NCBI GenBank assembly: GCA_016617785.1
Contig: JADILM010000010.1
Coordinates: forward strand, 992,001 to 1,056,000
Source of the DNA: Sporobolomyces roseus
Lineage: Eukaryota; Basidiomycota; Microbotryomycetes; Sporidiobolales; Sporidiobolaceae
Direction of reading: 5' to 3'
Length of the DNA: 64,000 nt
Position numbers and translations under genes: made by a program. Under the pieces are notes generated by a model. That model was given only the letters and a program-made list of their open reading frames with translations, was not told where the DNA came from and did not search any database. This document shows, one piece after another, positions 37,041-49,229 of this stretch (positions within the stretch are counted from its first letter, which is position 1; each line of letters starts with the position of its first letter).

Positions 37041-38314
37041 ATGTCACATCGAACAGGACACGTATCTGCATCTAGTCGTCAAGGCCGTCCCGTTGAGCGA
37101 GTCCAGCTCGGCGAATACTACCGTTTCATCGGACAAAGTCACGACGATCGCCTTCACAAAGCAGGGAACCTCGACGGCTTCACCACGGCTCTTGATGGCT
37201 GGGCATCCGCAATCCTGCTTCAGTGTGACAGCAATGACCCAGATCCTGTCAGACGCATCATCGAGGAGAAACGGTTCAATGCCGATCAGCTGGTAAGCCC
37301 ATGTCTCTTTCGCAACCGAAACACTTACTCAGCTGACGTCGGTCTTACCGGAGTAGAGCGTAGATATTATATTCTTTCCGGCGCCTAAACCCTTTGATCC
37401 GGCACCAAGTCCAGATGAGAAAGCTCAATTTTCAAACTTGGTCAAAAATTTCTGGACTCGCGCACAAGCCAAAACCGTCAGGCAATGTATCGCTAAATCA
37501 AGAAGAAAAAGTGCTGATCTATTTGTGACACGACAGGCCGATTGGGATGGACCAAGTCCAATGGCGTTCTACGAAGATTATGGAGATCACGACCATGTTT
37601 GCGTAAAACTCGGTGAACATGTTGCTTGCCCCATGTACGCAGACCGCCACATCTCTCTCGCAGACTTCATCGAAGATGCGACACCCGCTGAATTGGACGG
37701 AGCCCATCGTAACCTACGAGCTCGCTGGCGGGCCAACATCCCTCGAAGTTCAGTCTTCTTCGCTAGCCGACTCCACATCCTTCGAGCTCACGTGCAAGAA
37801 ATCTCGAGCTTCATTCAGCATGAACAGCACCACCTAGCCGCAGTCACCCAGAAGAAGGTCCATCATGTCGTACTTCAGATGTTGCTCTACTATCACAAGA
37901 TGGTTAAAACAGAAAGCGGTCACGCAAAGTTGGATTTCAGTCACCAACAATGGTTGCGTAATGCCCAACATCTCGAGCATGATCCAATCTTTGGCATTAT
38001 CGCATTCAACGAGAATCGTACGTTCCTCGAAAACAATCAATCGGACTTTGGGACTTGTTGTCGAGAAGCGGTACAATTCTGGATAGCTGGAAGAGGTCAC
38101 GAGGAGTCTAAGCGGGAAGAGGAGGTCTTGTTGAAGGCAATGGACGGAATGAAAGATGGATTGTGCACAGTTTTTGGTGTACTTTTTGTGAGTATCCCTT
38201 CTTCATAAAACCTGTCTCTGCACTGACGATGATTATGTTCAGCTTGATCCCATTTTCACCGGTTCAGCTGAGCATCAATCCCCCTTCTTTATTGGCACAA
38301 CCACTCGTCACTAA
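37041..38314 (+). CDS. Family A gene 4 (A4), unknown function
   Basis: Four exons: 37041-37292, 37357-37476, 37537-38187, 38243-38314; 364 aa, same exon plan as A1-A3. Motifs: FTTALDGWASAILLQ, RRIIEEKRFNADQL ending exon 1, IPRSSVFFASRLHILRAHVQ, VHHVVLQMLLYYHKMV, FGIIAFNENRTFLENN, CCREAVQFWIAG, and MDGMKDGLCTVFGVLF at the end of exon 3. No stop or frame defect. No signal peptide. First gene of the second A-B unit. Confidence 0.77.
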
Positions 38315-38542
38315 ACCTTTTTAGCCTTCCCTTGACGCTCTCCCCTTGTGACTATTCCTGTTCCTGCTCCTGCTCCTAACATTGATACGCCCTGCTTTTT
38401 CTGATTTCCCCTTCTCGAGTACCTTCCCGCAATGATTTCTGTTTCCTTAGCCGAGAGAGTCCAAGGAAGCGCGGGAGAGCAAAGCCAGGGCGAAGCTGAG
38501 AGAGCTCACAAGCAGCGATGTACAAGACGTAGACTCCAGCGA

Positions 38543-39177
38543 AGCAGCTCGCCCGTCGCCCTTCTTGCTGCCGAGAAGGGAGACCTGCGATCGAACGAAG
38601 TCTGCGAAACTTGCGAAATCTTGATTTCCAGCGAAGAGACGAGAAAGCCGCAAATATCTCCCGATTCCTCCTTGTTCGCCATACTGCATACACGCTGTGT
38701 ATCTCCCCTCTGTCGCCAGCTTCCTCTTCCTTCCTTTTCCCCCGTTCTCAAAATCCTCTCCCATCCTTCGCCCTAAAGTAACGCTTCCTTTCTTCTCGTT
38801 GAGCCGAGCCGAGCATCTACTTCGTTCTCTCTGAGTAGATCTGATACTTGCTTAGAGCTGTCTAGCGATCGTCGAAAGGTTGGAGAGAATCGAGAGAGAG
38901 AGGTGAACGAGATGAGCGAGAGAAGAGCGAGGAGAGCTTGGGGAGAGCTGAGATCGTTTTGAAGTGATGTTGAGCAGTATCTTTAGGTCTTGAGATCGTT
39001 CACAGAGCGTTCGAAGATGCTGGAGAGAGTCGTTGATGGTCAAGAGTTGGATTCGTTCATTTCTCCCTCCTTCCTCTCACTTCAGTCCTGATACTGCTTT
39101 GGATGCCTTCGAAAGCTCGTGATATCGCTCAGGTAGATATCCTGATCAAAGAGACGCTCGCTCGTACGTTCCTCAAC
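38543..39177 (+). repeat. A-B spacer repeat, copy 2
   Basis: Direct repeat of 28827-29470, about 9.7 kb away, in the same position relative to a family A gene (upstream) and a family B gene (downstream). Similarity continues more weakly on the left (CGAAGCTG...CAGC). No coding frame is shared between the copies. Confidence 0.9.
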
Positions 39178-39473
39178 TCGAATTTCGCTTCATTCCTGAA
39201 ACTTCGTCTTTCCTCAGAGATTGAGTTTGAGCTCCCCAACAATGCTTGAGAGCTGCAGTATCGTTCTGTTCCCCAGAAACTAGGTCCCTGGTCTTCCTTC
39301 GAAGTCTCGGCGCTTCCTCGCCTGAACCCGCTCCTGAATCCTCGAACCTCTTCTTCAGCGATTCCTATTCCCGAAGGTTTGACTCCGGTGCCCCGAGGCT
39401 GTGGCGTACCTCGACCTGGAGACAAGAACGTCTCTTGACTCCGCTGACCCTCCTTCACCTTACTTGCGGCAGC

Positions 39474-40864
39474 ATGAACCGGCAACTACCGTCGGAACAG
39501 GTTCATCATCATCCGCTCTCTTCTCTCGAATACGCTCTCAAGATCCTCAGCAAACATGGGCACCTCCTGAATCTGGCACGCTGCCCTTCGTTCGCCGACT
39601 CCCGATCGGACCGCATCAATTATTTGCTCGCAGAGCGCTGTCGGAAGATCAAATCTCGATACTCACATCTCGACACGCTATTCAAGAGGGTGATCGAAGG
39701 GACTGGAGAGAAGCCACTTCAGAGGAGTCGTCAAGATCAGGAGATTCTTCACCATTGGAAATCCTACTTTCGCAACAAGCTAGAAACACCAGGCTCTCCC
39801 GGTTGGTATTACCTGCACGATCGTAATTGGAAAATCATCGAAGCTGTGATGGAGGACTTGTTCAAGAATCGCCTCAAGCTCGTTCGTCGTTCTCGTTAAA
39901 TGTCTGTTCCTTCCAAATCCAGCTGGCTGACCCTTTACAACTCCTAGATCAACAAAGAGCATACTGCAATGAACCTTAAATACAAGGGGCCTACAATCTG
40001 GGTAAAAAATCGGTCCACAAACGGCAACGAAGAGGAACTCGAAATCGACGGATTCGCAGGTTCGGTTACTTCCTTCGCCTCGTACTCAGAATGTGCTCAT
40101 GTACTTTCGATAACAATCTAGCCTCGTCGCGGGTCGCTACTCGAGAAATTGCGTTCGAAAGAACCTCTCACTGAACGTCTCGAGGTATCCCTCACACTTC
40201 TCTCCTATTTCATATTGACCGAGCACTAATTGTCGTTCTGCGCTCACTAGCTCCCTTTTACCGTACGCGTGGAAACGTTGCGATCCTTCTTCAGCGGCCT
40301 TGGGACCAGCATGCAAGACGCCCCTGAACCGGAGGAAAGACGATTCTTCGGAAACTGGATCGGCCGTACTCGGCAATTCCTCCTCTTGTGCTGTCAACAG
40401 GATCCTGTACGTCTTGTGCACACGGAAGAATGGCTCCGGGTCTGGGACCGGCTTGAGAGAATTGCGAATTCGCCTATTTTGGCGGATGAACCGGTGAGAT
40501 CTCGCTCGTTCTTTTCTTGATCATGTTGCAGATGGCTAAAATGTTTCGCCCTGTGTCAGTACAAAGCTGATGGTCGAGCAGTCTGGACCAGCTTAACAGA
40601 CGAAGACGTCAAGGACTTTGTTTGGCACTATATTTTGGTGAGTTTCTCCCTCGCTCTTCTTGTCGTTACTTAGTGATCATGTTCTCGGTATTCTCCAAAC
40701 AGGATCACCCTCATCTTCCGGCTTACCCTACCTCTACAGTCGACACCAAACCTCTCGCTTATACCCTCAATTCGCTCAACCGTCGAGTTGGACTTCGCCA
40801 AGCTCGAATGCGACGAGACTTGCAGACTCACGGGCCTGCTCCCAGTGGAGGACTCCTCATTTAG
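39474..40864 (+). CDS. Family B gene 2 (B2), two-module form, unknown function
   Basis: Six exons: 39474-39881, 39948-40064, 40122-40184, 40251-40493, 40560-40637, 40703-40864; 356 aa. Module 1: LEYALKILSKHGHLL, HWKSYFRNKLETPGSPGWYY, LHDRNWKIIEAVMEDLFKN. Module 2: LPFTVRVETLRSFF, FFGNWIGRTRQFLL, VWTSLTDEDVKDFVWHYIL. C-terminus: LNSLNRRVGLRQARMRRD and SGGLLI. Relative to B1 there is one extra intron splitting the second exon (weak GTTACT donor). Intact. Confidence 0.75.
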
Positions 40865-41286
40865 TTGAACTCTCATCCTTTCTCTGCCTCCTCTCGAGAT
40901 ATCTCTTTATGGTAGACAAGTCTATTCTCGAATCCATTCTTTTTTGTCAATTTCCCGATCGTACTGTAAACTCTCGCCTTCACGCTGTCCCCTCGTACTG
41001 TTCCTAGACATCACACAAATCAGTTCCGACTCTTTATAACGGCGTGACTAACTCGAACCCGAAGAAGCTTTCGAAGACTTTTTGCGAGAATCTTTCGAAT
41101 CTCATTTCATTCCGGTCTCGTAACCTATATACAAAGTTCAGTCCTGCGAATCTTCGTCCGCACACTCAGTACATCCCTTTCTCTGCATCACTAGCTTCCA
41201 TCTTCCTCTCACCTCTACGCTCTCGCGAGAATCCATCGTAATCCATCGTCAGTTCCATCAGAGTCAACTTCGAGACAAAACAGAGC
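40865..41286. other. Intergenic region after B2
   Basis: Boundary between the accessory cluster and conserved genes. No gene seen. Confidence 0.35.
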
Positions 41287-41620
41287 TCACACTGTATTCC
41301 CAAACGAGTTCCCTCCCATCGACTGACCAGTCATCGTCCCTATTTGCGCTGATCCAAACCCTCTGCAATCGACTCTATGATTCAGCTCGTTTCGCAATAA
41401 AAGCTGACGAAGAAAGTGAAAAAAAGACTCACCCTAATGATCCGTTGGTCAAAGCGTCGACACCTGCATGGAGAGAGTATCAAGTCGTGTCAGTAAATTC
41501 GAGACTTGGGTACGAGAGGAAGGGACGCTTACCGGTCAGAGTATGCTTCTCTTCTGCTTCTTCTTGATCTCCCTTTACTTTGTGATAAGCGTTATCGATG
41601 ACACCGATAAGTCCTGACAT
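41287..41620 (-). CDS. Small conserved-looking protein, 64 aa
   Basis: Three short exons, 41620-41533, 41463-41433, 41362-41287, joining to a 64-residue protein: start MSGLIGVIDNAYHKVKGDQE, middle EEKHTLTGVDALTNGS, Gly-rich end SMGGNSFGNTV. The three GT-AG introns-and-exons close in phase and give a smooth hydrophilic protein, which is good support for such a small gene. I do not recognise the family; the KVKGDQEEAE stretch is reminiscent of small stress-type hydrophilic proteins, which is only an impression. Confidence 0.6.
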
Positions 41621-42144
41621 CTTGCTAGACTGAGAGTTGAATGAAGGAGAAGTCGATTGATTTCGGTTGAGTGAAGCGAGTTTGAAGACTTTATCGAGAG
41701 ATTCGAGAGATTCGGAACAAGGGTGAAGAGTGGAGATTGTGGGTGAGTAGGAGAGGAGAAGAGAAGCGAGTTGAGGTAGTAGCGAACGAGGCGAAGAAAG
41801 TGAGATGAGCTAGCCGGTCGAGAATTCAATCGACGAAAAGTGGATTGTCGAATTAACCAGTTGACGTCGACGAGTCGAGAAGACGATAACACCGAAGTCG
41901 AATGTCGTCGTTGGCATCATCGTACTGTGAGATCGATGTCGAGACGAAGAAGGAGTAGTCACTTGTCGAATTCGAACTGAGAGCGAGAGAGCGCAGAGCT
42001 TCGCTTGTCGGTGAAACGACAAAGATCGGTAATTCAGCTGCTCTCTTTCATTCGAAGAAAAGTGAGCAAATGTCGAGCACATAACTTGAAGATCTCAATA
42101 CAAGGAGAGGAAGAAAAGAGGACACTACTGAACAAACTCGACCT
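41621..42144. other. Intergenic region before ETF alpha 3' end
   Basis: Leader of the small gene and 3' end of ETF alpha. Minus-strand frames at 41575-41892 are shadows. No gene seen. Confidence 0.35.
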
Positions 42145-43741
42145 TTACTTAGCAGCTTCAATCTTCTTAGTCAACTCTGGTACAGCTTCGAACAGATCTA
42201 GTATCGTTTACGCTCTCATCAGTGCCCATCCTCTTCCTCGAAAAAAGAGAGAGAGAGAAAGCGTACCAGCAACCAATCCGATATCGGCCACCTGGAAAAT
42301 CGGAGCATCCCCATCCTTGTTAATCGCAACAATACATTTCGAATCCTTCATTCCCGCAAGATGTTGAATCGCACCCGAGATTCCCACCGCGACGTAAAGT
42401 TCCGGTGCGACAACTTTACCAGTTTGTCCGACTTGGAGTGAGTTGTCTGCGTAACCTGAATCGACGGCTGCTCGAGAAGCTCCGATTGCTGCTCCTAAGG
42501 CGTCGGCGAGAGGAATGACGGTAGAGTCGAATTGTTCCTTTGATTTGGTACCTCGTCCTCCTGAAACGATTCTTGAAGCAGCTCCGAGATCGGGTCGTTC
42601 AGAAACTGTCAATTCTTCACTAATCCATTCGGCTTGCTCTGTTGACCTCACACTCACATCAGCATCCCTCTCCAAGTTCGATAGACGAGGAAGAGAGAAC
42701 TTACTTTCTCCGACATCTTTAGCTTCCTGACTATCCACCTTTGCTTCTTCTCCTCCAGGTTGCGCAGGATCCCAAGTAGACGCCCTAACCGTGAACACCT
42801 TGACACTATCCTTTGATCTAACCGTCGAGATTGCGTTACCGGCATAAACAGGTCGAGTAAAAACATCTTCTGCTTCAATAGCCATGACATCCGAGATCTG
42901 TTTTCCACTCCCTCATCAGCTTAACTCTCCCGCACTAAAAAGAGAAAGGGGATAGGTGACGTACTTGTTGAACGTTCAAGAGTCCTGCTACTCGAGGAAA
43001 CAGGTTCTTGCCGAGTGCGGAATGAGGACCTGCTAAATGAGTGTAGGAACCCGCTTTGACGAGGGAAGCGAGGAGGGGAGCGACGGGTTCGGCGAGGGTG
43101 TGCTCGAGGAGAGGGGAGTGACGGATTAGGAGTGAGGATAAACCCAATCTAGAAAGTGCGAAGTCGAACAAGGTCAGTTTCGGACAATGATTCTCTTCGT
43201 TTTTTCTGGCCATCGATGTAGGTTCGAGGTCGCTCCGATCACTGAACCCGTTCTCTAAAAAAGCTCATTGTCCATCCGCTTCATGAACCCTCCAGCTAGT
43301 GCGTTCTCGAGACGATGAGATTTCCCGGTTACCTCGAATGGCCGATTTCACACTCGAAGCCTCCCACCCTGTATCTCTTGATCCCATTCCATAGCTTTGC
43401 CTAACTCTATCTATCACTCTGCTTGACCTCCCCCTCCTCCTCCCTCCGTGCGATCCCCAGAGATTGCCCCTTTTCCTCCCACATCTCCTCGAATGAACTC
43501 TTTTGACTTACTTTTTCGCCTCATCGGCTGCCCCTTGACAAGATGCCTCATCTTTACCCAACAATAAACCATGTACATCACCTCCCAATTTCTTTGCTGC
43601 GGTAATAGCGTTGAGAGTTGCGGGTACTAATGAACTACCTTTGGTTTCGAGGAACACGAGAGCAGAGGCGGCTTCGACTGAGCGGGTCGTGGAGAAGGCA
43701 CGGCGGGAGAGCGAAGGCGTGAAGCGTAGGAAGGTGAACAT
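42145..43741 (-). CDS. ETFA: Electron transfer flavoprotein alpha subunit, mitochondrial
   Basis: FAD-binding subunit that passes electrons from acyl-CoA and amino-acid dehydrogenases to ETF-ubiquinone oxidoreductase in the matrix. Four exons: 43741-43512, 43148-42965, 42897-42267, 42197-42145; 365 aa. Presequence [20 protein letters not shown]. Domain [44 protein letters not shown] domain: [76 protein letters not shown] and [20 protein letters not shown], the ETF alpha signature. Intron 1 is long (363 nt) for this genome. Divergent from RCC1. Confidence 0.96.
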
Positions 43742-44013
43742 GGTTCAGATGTGAAGTGGAGGGAAGAGAAAGAGAGGGAAAAAGGCGAGCCGAGAGGAGA
43801 GGAAAAGGGAGAGTCAACTCTCATCGCTAGTCAGTATAGATAGTACAGAGTGATATAGTACAGTATAGCTCGATTTACACAAGGCTCTGCGTATTTTCGC
43901 AAGAGCGAAGGGAGAACTCGCTGTCGTTGTTTTGCTCTCTCTCTCCCTCCTTCATCTCGTCTCGCTTCGGTTCTCATCGACCCTCGCAAGAACAGATACA
44001 TCAAACTGCAACA
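43742..44013. promoter_or_regulatory. Shared divergent promoter, ETFA / RCC1
   Basis: The two start codons are 272 bp apart on opposite strands. It contains a run of short AT-rich repeats (ATAGATAGTACAGAGTGATATAGTACAGTATAG) near 43840-43870. No factor site claimed. Confidence 0.5.
43838..43870. repeat. Short AT-rich imperfect repeats in ETFA/RCC1 promoter
   Basis: Imperfect tandem units around the core ATAGTACAG (at least twice) within the 272-bp divergent promoter. Confidence 0.5.
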
Positions 44014-46693
44014 ATGCCTCCTCGTCGTAAGTCAACCTCCTAGCTCGTCCTCTCGCTTCATCCAGCACAAAACAAGAACGGAAAAAAACATCATCAGAAC
44101 GATTCCTGCAACCTCACTAAGCGAGTCAAAGAGCTACAGGAGGCTAGCCAAAGTGAGGTAGAGCAGTAGAGAGGACTCACTAGCTCTCGAGATAAGAGGA
44201 GTTTGACACAACAATGAGAGGCCTTTGCGTCCCTCCTAAACTCTCGTCAAGCATTCACTAATCTCCCAGAGTGACCTTACTGACTCTCTCACTTTACTCC
44301 CCCCCTATCTCCAGGTGCTCGCGCAAGTTCAGTTTCCTCTGTTCAATCCAACACAACCTCTACCACTTCTGCCCCTCGTCGTTCCTCTCGTAAATCAATC
44401 ACTGTCCTTCCTCCTCCTCCCAAAGTCAACAAGAAAGTAGTCAAGAAAGGAAGATCCTCGAAAATCACTGAAGAAGATGAAGAAGAAGAATCTGAATTGA
44501 GTGAAGCCTCTTCCGAAGAATCAGGGGAAGAAACTACTACTTCTACTGGAGGACGTAAACGTAAAGCCTCTTCCACTTCCTCTTCCTCGAAACCCTCGAA
44601 AACTACACGATCGAAAAAGCAACCCCGAGTGATTAAACCCAAACCTCGTCGAACTCCCATCTCCGGTCTCAACCCACTCCCAACCCGATTCACTCCATTT
44701 CCTTTACACTCTCAATTCTCATTCAAAGTAGATGAATTACCAGAACCCTCAGATGCGCCAAGGAGTGTATTTGTGTTTGGAACGGGTGATATGGGACAAC
44801 ACGGATTGGGGGTTGATACTTTGGATGAGATCAAGAGACCTAGGAGACATGTTGGAATTGAAGGCATGATTGAGGGTGGGAAAGAAGGGTGGGAAGGTGG
44901 AGTTGGGGAATTAGTTACTGGGGGAATGCATACCGTTGCTATTGACGGTAAAGGAAGAGTTTGGACTTGGGGGTAAGTTTCTCTCTCGATGGGAGAGGCG
45001 AGGGAGAAAATTAGGAGCTGTAACTGACATTCAGCTGTTTCTTTTTTAGTATCAACGATAACGCAGCTCTCGGTCGATCAACCTCTAAACCCAACATTGA
45101 ATCTGAAGAACTCGAATCGAACCCTTTCCCAGTCGAAGGTTTGACCGGTTCTAACGAGGAAGAATTCAAAGCGATCAGAGTTGCTGCGGGAGATTCAGTT
45201 AGTTTGGCAGTTTCAGAACAAGGGGAAGTGAAAGCTTGGGGTTCATTCCGAGTACGTCTCTCCTCTCTCCTCTTCTCCCTTCTTTCTCGAGCTCAAGCTG
45301 ACGTGAGTGATCGAGTGTAGTCGGCGGAGGGATTATTAGGATTTGATGGGAGTGCGGATTCTTCGAAAACTCAATTACACCCAACGAGTTTGAAAAACTT
45401 GGACAAACACACGATTGTACAAATCGCTTGTGGTGACGATCACTTCTTGGCTCTGACTTCTACTGGACATGTATTCGCGTGTGGAAATGGGGAACAAAAT
45501 CAATTGGGGAGGAAAATCGTTCAACGTGAGTAGTTGCTTACTTTCCTCGGAGGATTGAGAGTGAGGTGGTTTTTGCTAATGACGTGAGTATTGAGGGGAG
45601 AATAGGTCATAAAACTCATGGATTAACTCCAGAGAGGTTGGCACTCAAGAATATCGTACTAGTCGGATCGGGTTCCTATCACTCTTTCGCAGTCGACAAG
45701 GAAGGGAAAGTTTACGCATGGGGTTTGAACTCTTACCATCAAACTGGAGTTTCCGACGAAGACGGAGGGTACTCTGACGTTATTACAACTCCTACGATCG
45801 TTTCTGCCCTCTCACCCGATCAACATGGAGGTTCGAAAGTCGTTCAAATCGTTGCGGGAGCTCATCATTCCTTGTTCTTACTGAGTAATGGGGAGGTTTG
45901 GGCGATTGGAAGATGCGATGGACATGAGGTGGGGATTAGTGATGATCATTCGGAGATGAAAGCTAATGAGGAACGAAAAGAGGAGGCTAGGAAGGAGAGG
46001 AGTGAGAGGGAGAAGGAAGAGTTGAGTAAAAGGATTGTTGGGAATGGTGAAGTGACGGTGAGGGATGAGGATGGAGATTTATTAACCAAGGAGGAAGCTG
46101 AATTTCAAGCGAAAGAACAAGCGGCGAAATCAGTTCCTTTACCAAACGATTTCGTACTCAACCTTACTCGACTCACATTCCCTCTCGAACCGAAACAAAA
46201 CGATCCTGCTTTCAAAGCGGACGATTTCGATGAGGATACGGAAACTGAACAAACTCGAATCGTTTCGATCGCTGCTGGTACTCGACACAATTTCGCAGTT
46301 TCTTCAAGAGGTTACGTTTATTCTTGGGGAGTAGGAGCGAGTAGTCAATTGGGTCAGGGAAACGAAGAGGAGATTGAAACGCCAAAGAGGATTTGGAACA
46401 CTGCTTTGTCAAATGTTAGGGTATTGAAAGCGGAGACTGGCGGACAACATTCAGTTATTGTTGGGATTGATAGGGAGTGGGAAGGGAAGAAGAAGGAGAG
46501 GGAAGAAAAGAAACGAGCGAGGGATGAGGAGGAGGAGAAGAAGAAACGAATCGAGGAGGAAGAGGCGAAGAAAATGGAGGTAGACGGAAAGGAGGGAGAA
46601 AAGGATCAAGTAAAGGAGAATGGAGAGAAGGTCGAGGCTTACGGTGCTAGTGAGGAGAAAGAGGGAGACGAAGCCGAGAAGAAGGAAGAGTAG
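44014..46693 (+). CDS. RCC1: RCC1-type Ran guanine nucleotide exchange factor
   Basis: Chromatin-bound exchange factor that charges Ran with GTP for nuclear transport and spindle assembly (yeast Srm1/Pim1). Five exons: 44014-44026, 44315-44972, 45050-45251, 45321-45525, 45606-46693; 721 aa. Basic, Ser-rich N-terminus (SSSSKPSKTTRSKKQPR) suited to DNA/nucleosome binding. Seven-blade propeller repeats include VFVFGTGDMGQHGLG, TGGMHTVAIDGKGRVWTWG, VAAGDSVSLAVSEQGEVKAW, IACGDDHFLALTSTGHVFAC, GSGSYHSFAVDKEGKVYAWG, VAGAHHSLFLLSNGEVWAIG and IAAGTRHNFAVSSRGYVYSW. The acidic-basic coiled tail (KKKEREEKKRARDEEEEKKK) is much longer than in yeast or human RCC1. Exon 1 encodes only four residues plus one base. 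Confidence 0.95.
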
Positions 46694-46919
46694 ACTTTGG
46701 GGATTGAACTGTTTTTGCGAAAAACCTTTCTTTTTTCTCTCTCTGAGATGTTTCTTTACCCTTCTATCTTTCTCTGTCTGTCTATGCAAATCACATACTG
46801 CTTCTATACTTGTCCACATTCTAAGAGTTTGAAAGTTGATGATCTCTTGAGAAAATGACGACCTCTCTCTCTCTCTCTCTTCTCTCACTTGATTCCACCC
46901 CGAACTCAGCTCCAAGAAG

Positions 46920-47923
46920 ATGAAGGGTTTACTAGCGCTCTATCTATTCTCGTTAGCAATCGCAATCACTTCTATGGCGTTATCGATCGCATCGCTAGTT
47001 CATCCAGACTGGTTCGTTCCCCTTCCTCTCCTCTCCTCCCGCCCTCTCTCCCTCACTGACCCCCTCTCCTTGTACATTAGGGTGATTGTGAAACCTTTCA
47101 ATTCCCATGGCAAGCATCCTTCAGAATCACCGATCAATTTAACCCTCTCTACGAGTTATGGACTGTTTGAAACTTGTACTACAACGACTTACTCAGCTCG
47201 TACGAGGGGAGAGAGTGGTTTGAAGAGTAAGAAGGAATGTAGGAAATTTCCAGTGAGAGGATTGGATTGTAAAGGACCACCAGTTGAAACAAAGGAAGTG
47301 GGGATTGAGAAGAAGAAGGGAAAGGGAAGGAAAGGGAAGAAGACTGAAGGAGAAGCGTTTTGTGATAGATGGTTATTAGCTGGGTAATGCTCTCCCTCTC
47401 TCTCCTCACTCTCGGAAGGTTTGAGCTAACGAGAGTGTTGAAATAGGTATTCACATCAATTATCCCTCATTTTCTCCCTCACTTCAATCTTGTCCCTCTC
47501 CCTAACCTTACTAGGAACTTGTACGGTAGGAAGAGGATACCGTACTGAGAAATTAAGGAGTGGTTGGAAGTTGGTCGTTGGGTTAATGAGTTTTCAAGCG
47601 GCGACTCTGTTGCTCTCGTGGGTGATCGTTAGGGTTGAGTTTGGGAATAAAAGGAATCATTTGTTTAATCTACCATTTGGACACAAGAATCTAGGTACGT
47701 TCCCCTTGCTCTCGTAGGAAAAGAAGAGAAGGAAAGCTGATGATGGGGTTTGTAACGAGGGGAAATAGGTCCTGCATTCAGGGAGAGCGTGGCAGCATTT
47801 GCGTTACTCTTGGTTGCAGTCGGATCGATATTGTTTGTCAGGGCTACGCAGAAGTTGAGGATCGTACCAGAAGGAGCGGGACGAGACGATGGGTACGATG
47901 AGATTGACAACGAGGAGAATTAG
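46920..47923 (+). CDS. Four-TM membrane protein, claudin/SUR7-like
   Basis: Four exons: 46920-47011, 47081-47383, 47447-47694, 47769-47923; 265 aa. TM1 is MKGLLALYLFSLAIAITSMA onwards. A long loop carries YGLFETCTTTTY (a GLxxxC motif as in claudin/SUR7-like proteins), several Cys (KKECRKF, GLDCKGPP, FCDRW) and a Lys-rich run. TM2 is LSLIFSLTSILSLSLTLLG, TM3 is GLMSFQAATLLLSWVIV, TM4 is AAFALLLVAVGSILFVRA, with an acidic tail. This topology suggests a plasma-membrane or cell-junction-type tetraspan protein; function not assigned. Confidence 0.75.
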
Positions 47924-48341
47924 ATCGAAATCGAGACGAGGGAGGAGGGAGGAAGGAAGGAGTGAAACAGATTGGACTGTTTCAGCAGGAATGTAACATC
48001 GGAGAAAGGTATCGGGTCCGGAGAGTGTTTATATCCTCTGTTCGTTTTTGTCTTGTGTCTATAATTCTCTGATTTCTTGTTCTCTTGTAGCAATTACACC
48101 CTTTCTCTCTCTCTCTCTCTCTTGCCTCACTTTTGCTCGCACTCAATAACGTACACTGTTGACTCGCTTCCTTTTTGAGCTTCGCTTCGTTCGAGGAGAC
48201 CAACGATCAACTATCTATTTCCTTTCGAAATGCCCAAACCTCACGCTACACCTTCCACTCTCATTCTCTCAGCCTCTTCCATCTGCCACTCGACTAGCAT
48301 TCCATCCCTCAAAACCTAATCAGCACTCTCCAACTCTACGC
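47924..48341. other. Convergent 3' spacer
   Basis: Lies between the ends of the tetraspan and MYND genes. Contains a CT dinucleotide run (about 48095-48121). No gene seen. Confidence 0.35.
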
Positions 48342-49229
48342 TCACAAGAACAGGTCGAATTCGAACTTACGAAGTAAACCTAAATTCTCTTCACCTCCAA
48401 TCGCATCCCTCAATTCTTCTTCACCAGGTTCCCGATCCCCTTCAATCATCCCCCTCAAATCCACTCTAAATTCATCTGTCAATTGCTCGACTAACCTTTC
48501 TTCTCCTCCTTGAAGAGCCGCGATCGAAGTGATTAAGAGACTGTACATTAATGTGACGCTTAAGGGGGAGCTTGGGGGTTTGAGTGCGCGTAGAAAGAGG
48601 CAAGTGAAGAGTTTGTGAGAGGTTGGTGGGAGATGGATTGGGATTGGATTTTTCAATTCAGAAGAAGAAGAGGAAGAGGAAGGTGAGAGAGGAGAGGAAG
48701 GAAAGAATAAGTAGGAAGGAGTTGGATTGAGTTTTGAGGATGAGAATGAGGGGTCTTGAGGGAGGGAAAGGGTCTTGAGAGCTGCTAGGTGGAATAGGAG
48801 TGAGGGGGATAAGAGGGAAGTATCGATTTCATTTGGATCGAGGGAGGGTTCGGAGGTTTGAGTAGAGGATGGAGTGGGTTCGAGAGGTCTTCCACAGATG
48901 GTAGGTTTGTGAAGGGACCAATCGAGGGATTGACAGGTTCTGAAAAGAGTAGGAGGAAAAGTTAGTGAGGGAGAGAGTTTTGGAGGAGAGGGAGGAGAGG
49001 GCGGTACTTTGAACAATAGTAAGTCTTGCGAGTACCGGAAGTGAGGGATTGACAGCGTGAACAGACTAGGAAGGGGGGTTCATCGGATTGAGCTATCAAG
49101 GAGAGAGGGAGAGGGAAGAGAAAAAGGGAAAGTCAGTTTGCGACGAGGGAGGGAGGTTAGACGAGAGAAGTGAGACGTACGGGTCTTCGAGCAAGCTTTA
49201 CATTTGATCTCTTGTTCGGTTACGGCCAT
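48342..49229 (-). CDS. MYND-type zinc finger protein
   Basis: Three exons: 49229-49181, 49092-49008, 48939-48342; 243 aa. The MYND finger is at residues 9-65: CKACSKTPQSDEPPFLVC, SRCQSLTSGTRKTYYCSK, TCQSLDWSLHKPTIC, giving the C-x2-C...C-x2-C...C-x3-C...H-x3-C pattern. The remainder is Ser/Pro-rich followed by a helical region (SHKLFTCLFLRALK, MYSLLITSIAALQGGEERLV) with no SET domain, so it is probably a protein-interaction module. The finger is divided by two introns. Divergent from TAF12. Confidence 0.82.

Noticed and set aside
24000..41000. A/B cluster as a CRISPR-like or rRNA/tRNA repeat region
   Set aside because: Repeats are gene-sized with introns and coding motifs; no short regularly spaced repeats or structural RNA signatures.
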